The notes below the pieces were generated by a model. It ran no database searches and had not been told where the DNA came from. It worked only from the letters and a program-made list of their open reading frames with translations. A stretch of 22,032 nt of DNA from JAFGPJ01 sp964612465 (GTDB lineage Bacteria; Planctomycetota; Phycisphaerae; Sedimentisphaerales; Anaerobacaceae). The stretch spans positions 1 to 22,032 of the forward strand of contig CAZTDF010000056.1 of NCBI GenBank assembly GCA_964612465.1, given 5' to 3'. Shown here one piece after another: positions 9,089 through 16,836 of this stretch. The position numbers and the translations under genes are program-made. The stretch's first letter is position 1. Each line of letters begins with the position of its first letter.

Positions 9089-10420
9089 ATGCCTTTCATA
9101 TCGAATACGACAGAGCAACAGAAAGAAATGCTTGCTGAAATCGGGCTTGGGATGGATGATCTGTTTTCCGACATCCCTTCGGAGTTCCTGGACAAACCAC
9201 TGAACCTGCCCGACGGTATCAACGAGCAGAATGTCCGAAATAAGCTGGCGGAGCTTGCCGATAAGAACTCGATTAATCTTACTTGTTTTCTTGGCGGGGG
9301 ATTCTACGACCATTTCATTCCGGCGGCGGTTTACTCGGTCATTTCGCGAAGCGAGTTCTACACCGCCTATACGCCCTATCAACCGGAGCTGTCGCAGGGA
9401 ACGCTCCAGGCAATCTACGAATACCAGTCGGCTATTTGCCGCTTAACCGGAATGGAGGTCGCCAACGCCTCTTTGTACGACGGCGGGACAGCAATGTACG
9501 AGGCGATGATGATGGCCCTGCGAATAACCGGGCGCAACAAAGTCATCATCGACGACAGCGTCAATCCCATTAACCGCGTCATGATTGACTCATACACGCA
9601 GAACCTGCAAATCGAGCTCGAAGAAACGCATTGCCCGGACGGCCTGGCAAACCGCAAACGGATATTCAAGAGAATCGACGACAAGACCGCCGCGGTTATC
9701 CTGCAGAATCCGAACTTCTTTGGCTGCATAGACGACTTCAGTGACATCGCCGCGGCCGCCCACGAGAAAGGCACCCTTTTGATTGTCTCCTGCTACCCGA
9801 TATCGCTGGGGATACTCAAAACCCCGGGCCAGATGGGGGCCGATATCGTGACGGGAGAAGGCCAGAGCCTGGGCATGCCGATGTCTTTTGGCGGGCCGTA
9901 CCTGGGATTCATGGCCTCGCGGATGAAGTACGTTCGCAAGATGCCCGGCCGAATTGTCGGACAGACCACCGACAGGATGGATCGGCGAAGCTACGTCCTG
10001 ACACTACAAGCCCGGGAACAGCACATCCGTCGAGACAAAGCAACTTCGAACATCTGCTCGAATGAAGCGCTTTGTGCCCTGACGGCGCTGGTTTACCTGT
10101 CCCTGCTCGGCAAACAGGGATTGAGAGAAACGGCCCAGATATGTGCGGATAAGGCCAGCTACGCATACAAACGCCTGACTGCAATACCCGGTGTCGAGCC
10201 GCACTTCAAGGCAAAGTGGTTCTTTAACGAATTTGTTTTAGACCTGCCCTGCGAAGCGGCGGATGTAATCGCAAAACTGATTGAAAAAGGCTTTGCTGCG
10301 GGATTTCCGCTCAGCCGATACTACCACAAAATGGAAAATTCCATCCTGATTTGTGTCACCGAGAAACGTACCAAGCAGCAAATCGGGATGCTGGCAGAAG
10401 CTCTGGAGAGTGTGCTATGA
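9089..10420 (+). CDS. gcvPA: Glycine dehydrogenase (decarboxylating) subunit 1, N-terminal half of split P-protein
   Basis: N-terminal half of a split PLP-dependent glycine decarboxylase; it pairs with GcvPB to decarboxylate glycine and load the aminomethyl group onto lipoyl-GcvH. The 443 residues match the usual subunit 1 length. Recognisable blocks include FLGGGFYDHFIPAAVYSV, YTAYTPYQPELSQGTLQAIY, SLYDGGTAMYEAMMMA and GQSLGMPMSFGGPYLGFMA. The PLP lysine is carried by the other subunit. A GAGGAT precedes the ATG. Its TGA overlaps the gcvPB start by four bases (ATGA), suggesting coupled translation and balanced amounts of the two halves. Confidence 0.96.
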   Translation: MPFISNTTEQQKEMLAEIGLGMDDLFSDIPSEFLDKPLNLPDGINEQNVRNKLAELADKNSINLTCFLGGGFYDHFIPAAVYSVISRSEFYTAYTPYQPELSQGTLQAIYEYQSAICRLTGMEVANASLYDGGTAMYEAMMMALRITGRNKVIIDDSVNPINRVMIDSYTQNLQIELEETHCPDGLANRKRIFKRIDDKTAAVILQNPNFFGCIDDFSDIAAAAHEKGTLLIVSCYPISLGILKTPGQMGADIVTGEGQSLGMPMSFGGPYLGFMASRMKYVRKMPGRIVGQTTDRMDRRSYVLTLQAREQHIRRDKATSNICSNEALCALTALVYLSLLGKQGLRETAQICADKASYAYKRLTAIPGVEPHFKAKWFFNEFVLDLPCEAADVIAKLIEKGFAAGFPLSRYYHKMENSILICVTEKRTKQQIGMLAEALESVL

Positions 10421-11865
10421 AGCTGATATTTGAAAAGAGTGCTCCGGACCGGCGGGCGGTCCAGCCGGGACCAAGTGACGTGCCCGCGTCGATAAATATC
10501 AAGAAGGCCCTGCAGCGTGAGAAACCGGCGGAGCTGCCGGAACTCAGCGAACTTGATGTCATCAGGCATTTCACGGAGCTGTCCCGCAGAAATTTCGGTG
10601 TCGACACAAACTTCTACCCGCTCGGCTCGTGCACAATGAAGTACAATCCCAAAGTGACAGAGCGCATTGCCGCCTACCCGGGCTTCGCGCACCTGCACCC
10701 TCTGCTGCCCCAGTTGAGAATGGGCGGCATGCTCACACAGGGAGCGCTGCGCGTGCTCTATGATACGGACTTGTTCCTCCGCGAAATCATGGGGATGGCG
10801 GGATTTACGATGCAGCCGCTGGCAGGCGCGCACGGCGAGCTGACCGGCATGATGATAATGGCCGCTTACCACCGTGACAAAGGTAACAAAAAAACCACCG
10901 TTCTTATCCCGGACAGTGCTCACGGCACCAATCCCGCCAGCGCCGCGATCGCCGGTTACAAGGTTCGGACCATAGGAACAACCGAGAATGGCTTCATGGA
11001 ATTGAAAGACGTCGAGAAGGCATTGGATGACAACGTTGCCGGGGTAATGCTGACCTGCCCCAACACGCTCGGTTTGTTCAATCCTCACATCAGGGACATC
11101 TGCGATCTGGTTCACAGCGTTGACGGCCTGGCATACTACGATGGAGCCAACCTCAATGCCATTGTCGGCAAGGCGCGCCCCGGCGACTTCGGATTCGATA
11201 TCATGCACGTCAATCTGCACAAGACTTTTGCCACCCCTCACGGCGGCGGCGGTCCCGGGGCCGGGCCGGTCGGCGTTAAAGAAAAGCTGCTTGACTTCCT
11301 GCCGGTCTCTATCGTTGTCAAGAGGGACGATGGAACCTACGCCCTGGAATATGACAGGCCGAAATCAATCGGCTACGTAGCACCTTTCTACGGCAACTTC
11401 GGCATTATTCTGCGCGCGTATGTATACATGCTGATGCTCGGCAAGAATGGTCTGGCGAGAGTTGCTGAAAATGCGGTGCTCAACGCAAACTACGTCAAGG
11501 AGAAGCTCAAAAAGCACTTCGAACTTCCGTTCGACACAATTTGCAAGCATGAATGTGTTTTCAGCGTCCCGGAAAGCATGCTGGCCGGCGGCGTCCACGC
11601 GATTGACATTGCCAAAGCTCTCATAGACAGAGGATTTCACCCCCCTACTGTTTATTTTCCGACGAATGTAAAAGAAGCGATGATGATCGAGCCGACCGAG
11701 ACCGAGAGCAAGGAGACACTGGATGCTTTCGTAGAGGCAATGATCGAGATCGCCGAGCAGGCCAAAACAGAACCGGATACGCTCAAGAACGCGCCGATAA
11801 CGACGCCCGTTTCAAGACCGAACGAAACCGCCGCGGCGAAAAATCCGAACATCGCCAGCCTCTAA
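10417..11865 (+). CDS. gcvPB: Glycine dehydrogenase (decarboxylating) subunit 2, PLP-binding half of split P-protein
   Basis: Catalytic PLP-binding half of the glycine decarboxylase. The frame is open further upstream, but I use the ATG at 10417 because it overlaps the gcvPA stop and follows a GGAG; this gives 482 residues, close to the family norm. Hallmarks are FYPLGSCTMKYNPKVTE, MQPLAGAHGELTG, IPDSAHGTNPASA, and the PLP lysine K269 in MHVNLHKTFATPHGGGGPG. The last ~40 residues are a Pro/Thr/Asn-rich tail. It ends the operon, converging on the minus-strand gene that ends at 11883. The 17 bases between carry only an A-run, which overlaps the stop, and a T-run. No lpd or lipoate-attachment gene is in the window. 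Confidence 0.96.
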   Translation: MKLIFEKSAPDRRAVQPGPSDVPASINIKKALQREKPAELPELSELDVIRHFTELSRRNFGVDTNFYPLGSCTMKYNPKVTERIAAYPGFAHLHPLLPQLRMGGMLTQGALRVLYDTDLFLREIMGMAGFTMQPLAGAHGELTGMMIMAAYHRDKGNKKTTVLIPDSAHGTNPASAAIAGYKVRTIGTTENGFMELKDVEKALDDNVAGVMLTCPNTLGLFNPHIRDICDLVHSVDGLAYYDGANLNAIVGKARPGDFGFDIMHVNLHKTFATPHGGGGPGAGPVGVKEKLLDFLPVSIVVKRDDGTYALEYDRPKSIGYVAPFYGNFGIILRAYVYMLMLGKNGLARVAENAVLNANYVKEKLKKHFELPFDTICKHECVFSVPESMLAGGVHAIDIAKALIDRGFHPPTVYFPTNVKEAMMIEPTETESKETLDAFVEAMIEIAEQAKTEPDTLKNAPITTPVSRPNETAAAKNPNIASL

Positions 11866-11882
11866 AAAAACGAGCAATTTTT

Positions 11883-13241
11883 TCACGTGTTCTTTTGGCT
11901 GCTGAAAAAGCTGCTGTAACCGCCCGCCTCGGCGTCTTTGTCGGTATCGCCGGGCAACAGCGCCTGATAATTCTCGATTACCTTTTTATAAGCGCCGGCG
12001 TGCTGTTCGATTGTCTCCGGCTCGTAGTGCTTGAACCACGGAACCTCGAAGACCCGGTGGGTGATGTCCTCGGCGACCGGCAGTGTTTCGACGTATTGCT
12101 CGATCTTTGCGGACTCATCGAGAAAAGCTATTCGCGTCGGCCTGCCGTGGCCGTAAACGTCCTGACTGGTAAACAGCGGATGCAGATGCATCGGCTTGTT
12201 GCAGCCCGGATTGCAGATCGAGCCTTCCGCGACAACAGCCTTGCTGAAACGTGACAGAGAAAGCCCGCCCAGCTCCTCGGCGATGTACCTGAAATGTGGA
12301 TAGTACCAACCGCCTTTTGTTGTGTCCGTGTCCCTGGCCGGTCGGATAGGCCTGATCCCGGCGGTATCTTCGAGCAGGTCGCAAAAATAATTCATCGCTT
12401 TGTCAATCTCGGCCATCTGCTTCGGATACAGTTCCAACTGGATCAGTCCGAAAGCCGAGCTGAGCTGGCCAATCCGGTGCTTGGCTCCACCGCTGGGCAG
12501 CCCCGCAAATGGCTTCAGCTCATCCAGCGTGATTTCATCATGACGGATATAATGCCCGAATAAAAGAGCCCGCTCGTAAACCTGCTTATCGTCGGTAAAG
12601 AGGATTCCGCCTTCGCCAATGGCCAGTGCCTTGCCGGTCATCAGGGAAAATGCCGCCGCCTCACCGAAGGTGCCGATTTGCCTGCCCTTGTAGAGCGCCC
12701 CGTGAGCGTGGGACGCGTCTTCGAGGATTTTCAGATTATGCTCGGCGGCGATATTCATAATCGCGTCCATCTCGGCCGGCATACCGGCGTAATGCACGAC
12801 GACAATCGCTTTGGTTCGCGGCGTGATGCGATGCCCGATGTCCTTCGGATCGATGCAGAGTGTCTCGGGATCGATATCGGCGAAAACGGGCGTTGCGCCG
12901 AGACTGTACGCCTGCGCGACCGAGGCCCAGTAAGTAATGCTCGGGCAGATAACTTCGTCGCCGAGTCCGATGCCCAGGCCGTACATGGCGCCCAGAATGG
13001 CCGCCGTGCCGTTGTTGTAAGCCAGGGCGTATTTTCTGCCGAGCGATTCGGCGTACTTTTTCTCGAACTCTTTCGTGATTTCGATGCCGGACATCTTACG
13101 GGCGCGAAGCACGTCGAGGACGGCCTGTTCGTGCCGCTCGGTGACGATCGGCCATGCAAAAAGGTCCGGGCGTTCTGCTTTGACGAATTTTTCGCCGCCC
13201 AGTAATGCCAATATGTTTTTCGTTTCTGCCTCCTTTGCCAT
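11883..13241 (-). CDS. DegT/DnrJ/EryC1/StrS-family PLP-dependent aminotransferase-like protein
   Basis: Fold-type I PLP enzyme; family members usually transaminate keto-sugars. Hallmarks are an N-terminal VLRARKMSGIEITKEFEKKY, the PLP-contact segment NNGTAAILGAMYGLGIG (about 76-92), GDEVICPSITYWASV, ILEDASHAHGALYKG (about 172-186, with the cofactor-ring Asp), and K204 in SLMTGKALAIGEGG as the predicted internal-aldimine lysine. At 452 residues it is longer than the usual 360-400, because of an enlarged C-terminal part. AAAGGAG lies upstream of the ATG at 13241. It is the last gene of the minus-strand run, 224 bases after the Gfo/Idh-like gene, with palindromic repeats between. The symporter context favours amino-sugar handling or catabolism over antibiotic-sugar biosynthesis; this is inference. 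Confidence 0.88.
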   Translation of the reverse strand: MAKEAETKNILALLGGEKFVKAERPDLFAWPIVTERHEQAVLDVLRARKMSGIEITKEFEKKYAESLGRKYALAYNNGTAAILGAMYGLGIGLGDEVICPSITYWASVAQAYSLGATPVFADIDPETLCIDPKDIGHRITPRTKAIVVVHYAGMPAEMDAIMNIAAEHNLKILEDASHAHGALYKGRQIGTFGEAAAFSLMTGKALAIGEGGILFTDDKQVYERALLFGHYIRHDEITLDELKPFAGLPSGGAKHRIGQLSSAFGLIQLELYPKQMAEIDKAMNYFCDLLEDTAGIRPIRPARDTDTTKGGWYYPHFRYIAEELGGLSLSRFSKAVVAEGSICNPGCNKPMHLHPLFTSQDVYGHGRPTRIAFLDESAKIEQYVETLPVAEDITHRVFEVPWFKHYEPETIEQHAGAYKKVIENYQALLPGDTDKDAEAGGYSSFFSSQKNT

Positions 13242-13292
13242 CTCTGTCGGCTCTCCTTTCAGGGATTACTTCCTGTTGCGGAAACAGTATTT

Positions 13293-13451
13293 GTCATTCC
13301 CGCGCAAGCGGGAATCCATTAAAACCGCCATGCCCCTATCAATCTTTCACATTTTGGATAAACCATCCCCAAGCTGCGCTTGAGGCTGCCACCCTTTCCC
13401 AATCATATCCACAAATTCAATATAATAGAACCCTGCTTTCGCAGGGATGAC
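13293..13451. repeat. REP-like palindromic patch with inverted ends
   Basis: The left end has GTCATTCCCGC, a GCAA loop and GCGGGAAT (stem arms 13296-13303 and 13308-13315). The right end, read on the minus strand, has GTCATCCCTGC, a GAAA loop and GCAGGG (arms 13431-13436 and 13441-13446). The two ends therefore share the GTCAT-YCC-YGCG-(N)AAGCRGG design and point toward each other, as in paired REP/BIME-type units or a small MITE. A third hairpin (13363-13394) sits between them. The patch separates the Gfo/Idh-like and DegT genes and might attenuate read-through. Confidence 0.6.
13363..13394 (-). repeat. Hairpin repeat, copy 1
   Basis: Read on the minus strand it begins GGGTGGCAGCCTCAAGC, has a GCA loop, and ends GCTTGGGGATGG. 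The second copy, on the plus strand at 19316-19351, shares both flanks but has a different stem tip and loop. Complementarity is kept in both, so the structure appears to be conserved. Confidence 0.7.
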
Positions 13452-13465
13452 AGCGCAACGTTTTA

Positions 13466-14851
13466 CTACTGCGCCAACTCGAGCGCCCGGGTCGTAATAT
13501 AATATTTCGCGAGCATATTGGGAACCTCCCATTCCGGCAGCCGGCCCTCGGCCAGGTACTGTAGATACGCCTCCATGACGTTTCGAAAATGAGCTTCGTG
13601 TCCGACCCGGCATTTATCGGGTATGACGATGTGCCAGTCGTCTGAGGCCTTCTCGGCTTTCAAGCCGGGGAATTTCCTCTGTAAGCCAGCGACAGCTTTT
13701 TTCAAAGAAGCAGCCACTTTAGCGGCGTTTGCTCCCGGGGCGGGCTCGACATAGACCTCCGGTCGATAGTTTTGCTCCCTGCCCTGGCGAATAATCACGT
13801 TAGCCCTGCTTCCTCGAAAAAGCGAGGTATGTGTGTCCGCACCACCCTGCGGCGCCTGGAAATTCCATGTCACCGACAGTTTTACGCAGATGCCCTTCAT
13901 CGTGAAGGTCGTCTCGCCGTTCGAATAGCAGGGCAGAACTCCGTCGTCGTTGAGCTTGTCTTTGAGATAATCGGGGAAGTCGGACACTCCTGTTACTTTC
14001 ACGTATTGCGCGCGCGTAAACGTAGTAGGCCAGCGTCTGGCCTTATTTATCTCAATATCCCTGCGGTAATCGATTGCCTGCTCCGGGAAACACGTCCACA
14101 TCATCAGATCTATCAGGTGCGTTGTAACATCCACAAGCCCCTCGCCCTGCTGGGTCGTATCGAAATACCAGGCGGGCCGCTTGAGCGGCGCCCCGGCAAC
14201 GTATTTGAAGAAATGGTGTACGCTCTGCTTGACGACGCCGGGATTTTCCGGTGAGCCGGCTTCCATCTGGCCGAAGAGGTCTTTATTGAGGACGAGTAGT
14301 TTTTGCAGGATGCAGGTGGTGTTGTATCGTTCGGTCATAATATCGTAGAGCAGCAGATCGCTTTTCTCGGCCGAGGCGAAAGCCTGCTCAAGGAGCTTGA
14401 AGCCTTTCGCATCGATGCACATCGGCTTGTCACAGAAGACGTTGAAGCCGGCGTCGATCGAGGCCTTTATGTATTCGGCTTTTCTGCGATTGTTGCCGGA
14501 GAGCACTACAATGTCACCGCTTTTCTCGGCGAGCATTTTTTCAAGAAAATCATTGCCTTTATAGACTTCCTGCCGCCAGCCAGTAGGATCTTCGGCACGC
14601 TCGTTGAACCTTTGAATCTGTGCCAGGTGGTTCTGCACATCGGGCCCATCCGGAGCATAGACTTTAACGACGGGGTCTATCTGCTCGTACATGCTCTTCT
14701 GAACCAGGGCCGCGTGATAGTGCCCCGGGTCGAGTGTCACGAGCTTGATTTTGTCCGGGGGATTATCTTTTGCTTTCATTTGCCCGGTTTCCAAACAGGA
14801 AGCAGTCAGCAGGCACAGGCCTAAAGCTGACAAAACAAAAACTCTCAACAT
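13466..14851 (-). CDS. Gfo/Idh/MocA-like oxidoreductase, predicted exported lipoprotein
   Basis: Related to NAD(P)-dependent sugar oxidoreductases of the Gfo/Idh/MocA group, in the branch with a 'putative oxidoreductase C-terminal' domain. Residues 1-19 look like a lipoprotein signal (LLTASC, Cys19; the -3 residue is Thr rather than the usual Leu). The N-terminal Rossmann part starts at KIKLVTLDPGHYHAALVQKS, where most relatives have a Gly-rich GxGxxG loop. DIVVLSGNNRRKAEYIKASI and FNVFCDKPMCID, with the family's KP motif, follow. The C-terminal half contains VDVTTHLIDLMMW. AAGGAG precedes the ATG. The symporter stop lies 25 bases upstream, so the two are probably co-transcribed. The substrate is unknown, and an exported location would be unusual for a nucleotide-dependent enzyme. 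Confidence 0.82.
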   Translation of the reverse strand: MLRVFVLSALGLCLLTASCLETGQMKAKDNPPDKIKLVTLDPGHYHAALVQKSMYEQIDPVVKVYAPDGPDVQNHLAQIQRFNERAEDPTGWRQEVYKGNDFLEKMLAEKSGDIVVLSGNNRRKAEYIKASIDAGFNVFCDKPMCIDAKGFKLLEQAFASAEKSDLLLYDIMTERYNTTCILQKLLVLNKDLFGQMEAGSPENPGVVKQSVHHFFKYVAGAPLKRPAWYFDTTQQGEGLVDVTTHLIDLMMWTCFPEQAIDYRRDIEINKARRWPTTFTRAQYVKVTGVSDFPDYLKDKLNDDGVLPCYSNGETTFTMKGICVKLSVTWNFQAPQGGADTHTSLFRGSRANVIIRQGREQNYRPEVYVEPAPGANAAKVAASLKKAVAGLQRKFPGLKAEKASDDWHIVIPDKCRVGHEAHFRNVMEAYLQYLAEGRLPEWEVPNMLAKYYITTRALELAQ

Positions 14852-14876
14852 AGCTCAGCTCCTTACACGTAACCTA

Positions 14877-16589
14877 CTATTGGATTATCCAATAAACCGC
14901 ACCGATCAGCAAACCTACACCCAGCCAGGCGGCAAGAAATCCTCCAATGCCGATGAGGGTTGGCCTTGGTATTTCGAAATCAGGATGCTTTATCAGCACG
15001 TTCCGCGGGCCCGGCTGCACACCGGCCGGCAGTGTAAACGGTTCCGCCTCAGGCTCGTCGGCACCGATCGGCGTGCGAATACAGTCATAAAGCCTGTCCA
15101 ATCTGTCCTTCGGGGCCCTGCGCGTAAACAGACTCACAACAATCAGCACGACAAACCCGGCCGTCAGATAAAATATCATCTGCCACGGCAGAGAAAGCCC
15201 GCCATCAAAGAGCATAAAAGCCGGAAGCTTGCCGGCAAGGTGCTCGTTGAAGTTCCAAAGCACATAACCGCCAAAGGCGATTTTACTGGTGAACAGAAGA
15301 ACGCCGAAACTCGTTAGTGTCGCGGCCCAGGCGCCCGCCACCGTGGCGCGACGCCAGAAAAGACCTATCCAGAAGGCGATTCCCATCATCGCGGAGACCT
15401 GCCAGAAAATCTCCAACCCACTGACGACGCTCTCCAGATTGAACGCAAAAAGTATTCCAAGGACGACAACCAGGGCCGAAACGATCCTGCCGACAAGCGT
15501 ATAGTGCCGGTCCGCCCTGCCGGGGCACAGGAACTTCTTGTAAATATTCTCGGTGAATAATGCCGAGGCGACGACCATGAGCGAATCGCATGTGCTCATA
15601 ACCGATGCGAGCATGGAAGCGATAAACAGCCCGATCAAACCCGGGGCGATTCCGGGCAGCAGCTCGCGAGCCATCAGGCCGTACACAAGGTCAACATTCT
15701 CAAGTTTGCCCCCGGCGTACATCGCCACGGCACACAGGCCCGTCAGCATCCAGGCGACGGTACAGATTCGCTTGCCGAAGATTCCGACGGTGACACCCAT
15801 GCGGCCTTCCATCTCCGTTTTTCCCGCGGCACAATTGGCCATGGTCTCGGGCATTGTCACCCAGCCGACCAGTGCGTTAAAGGCGATTATAGCAATAAAA
15901 AAGAAGGTGATTTCATGCGGGGCCACGAGAGAGAGCATGGCGGGGTCCGCGATGGCCTCTCGCAGGCCGCTCATCCAGCCGACTTTCGCCAGAGCGAACG
16001 GCAGGATAATAAAAGAAAGCACAACCGTCAGCAGGCCCTGAACGAAATTCGTCGCTATCGCGGCACTGAGTCCGCCGGCAATACCGTAGATGAGAAAAAT
16101 TAGTGTCATCGCGATAATCGCAAACTCGGAGCTGATGGCTCCGCCCGAGACGGCCTCGACCATGGCCCCGGAGCCTTTCAGCATCACACCGATTGCCACC
16201 AGGAGCTGCAGGATACCCATCAAGGCATAAAGCCCGCTGACGCTTCGGCCGTAACGGATTTCAAAGTAGTCGCCGGTGGTCACTGCCCGCATCCGGCGGA
16301 AAAACGGCGCGATGAGCCAGAAGAACGGCGTGACAAAGAGCCACAGCCACTGGTACCAGATGCCAGAAGCTCCGGTACTATAAGTTTTTGCCGCGACGCT
16401 GACGGCCTGGTCGGAATGAGTTCCCGAGCCGAACATAAAGAACGCCATCATAACTTTACCGAACTTGCGGTCGCCGATGAAAAAACTGGCGGAGCTGCGA
16501 ACTTTCCTGACCGCCCAGAAGCCGATGAGCGTGATACCGAGCAGATAAACGACAATGACAATCCAGTCAAAGAGTTTAAGGCCTAACAT
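14877..16589 (-). CDS. Sodium:solute symporter (SSS) family transporter
   Basis: Inner-membrane transporter of the SSS family (LeuT fold), expected to take up a sugar, amino-sugar, carboxylate or similar solute with sodium. Its 570 residues contain about 13-14 hydrophobic segments, starting with WIVIVVYLLGITLIGFWAV. The family signature region is visible as YGIAGGLSAAIATNFVQG, followed by MLASVMSTCDSLMVVASALF, the usual Ser/Thr-rich TM segment that lines the sodium site. A polar loop of about 60 residues lies before the last membrane segment. GGAGGTGC precedes the ATG at 16589. First gene of the run symporter, Gfo/Idh-like lipoprotein, DegT enzyme. The substrate cannot be assigned from sequence. 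Confidence 0.92.
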   Translation of the reverse strand: MLGLKLFDWIVIVVYLLGITLIGFWAVRKVRSSASFFIGDRKFGKVMMAFFMFGSGTHSDQAVSVAAKTYSTGASGIWYQWLWLFVTPFFWLIAPFFRRMRAVTTGDYFEIRYGRSVSGLYALMGILQLLVAIGVMLKGSGAMVEAVSGGAISSEFAIIAMTLIFLIYGIAGGLSAAIATNFVQGLLTVVLSFIILPFALAKVGWMSGLREAIADPAMLSLVAPHEITFFFIAIIAFNALVGWVTMPETMANCAAGKTEMEGRMGVTVGIFGKRICTVAWMLTGLCAVAMYAGGKLENVDLVYGLMARELLPGIAPGLIGLFIASMLASVMSTCDSLMVVASALFTENIYKKFLCPGRADRHYTLVGRIVSALVVVLGILFAFNLESVVSGLEIFWQVSAMMGIAFWIGLFWRRATVAGAWAATLTSFGVLLFTSKIAFGGYVLWNFNEHLAGKLPAFMLFDGGLSLPWQMIFYLTAGFVVLIVVSLFTRRAPKDRLDRLYDCIRTPIGADEPEAEPFTLPAGVQPGPRNVLIKHPDFEIPRPTLIGIGGFLAAWLGVGLLIGAVYWIIQ

Positions 16590-16704
16590 CCATGCACCTC
16601 CGGCATTTCAATTTTCAATGTAGATTTGGGAATGAAGAAATCCGTATTTGTATTCCAGCGTCTCAATTAGCATCCCTTTTCTAAAACATCGCGATTGGAC
16701 GGTC

Positions 16705-16733
16705 ATTATAGGAACCAGCAAGAAAATCAGCAA
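16705..16733 (-). promoter_or_regulatory. Sigma-70-like promoter for the symporter operon
   Basis: On the minus strand TTGCTG (16728-16733) is followed after exactly 17 bases by a perfect TATAAT (16705-16710). Transcription would start near 16698, giving a leader of about 110 bases. On the opposite strand of this divergent region a perfect TTGACA (16772-16777) points toward the ceramidase-GH5 gene, but I see no good -10 at the right distance. Confidence 0.5.
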
Positions 16734-16836
16734 GAATGAAAAAAGGGATTTACGAAAAAGACCTCTGGAATTTGACAGGTAATAAAGGTACGATTGTGAC
16801 ACGTAAATGAGTTAAATTAATATGGGGAGTACCGAG

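Noticed and set aside
10321..11241. 306-codon minus-strand open frame
   Set aside because: It is antisense to gcvPA/gcvPB, which have clear motifs and an ATGA overlap.
16608..16802. 64-codon minus-strand open frame between the symporter and ceramidase-GH5 genes
   Set aside because: It spans the predicted symporter promoter and shows no domain or ribosome binding site.
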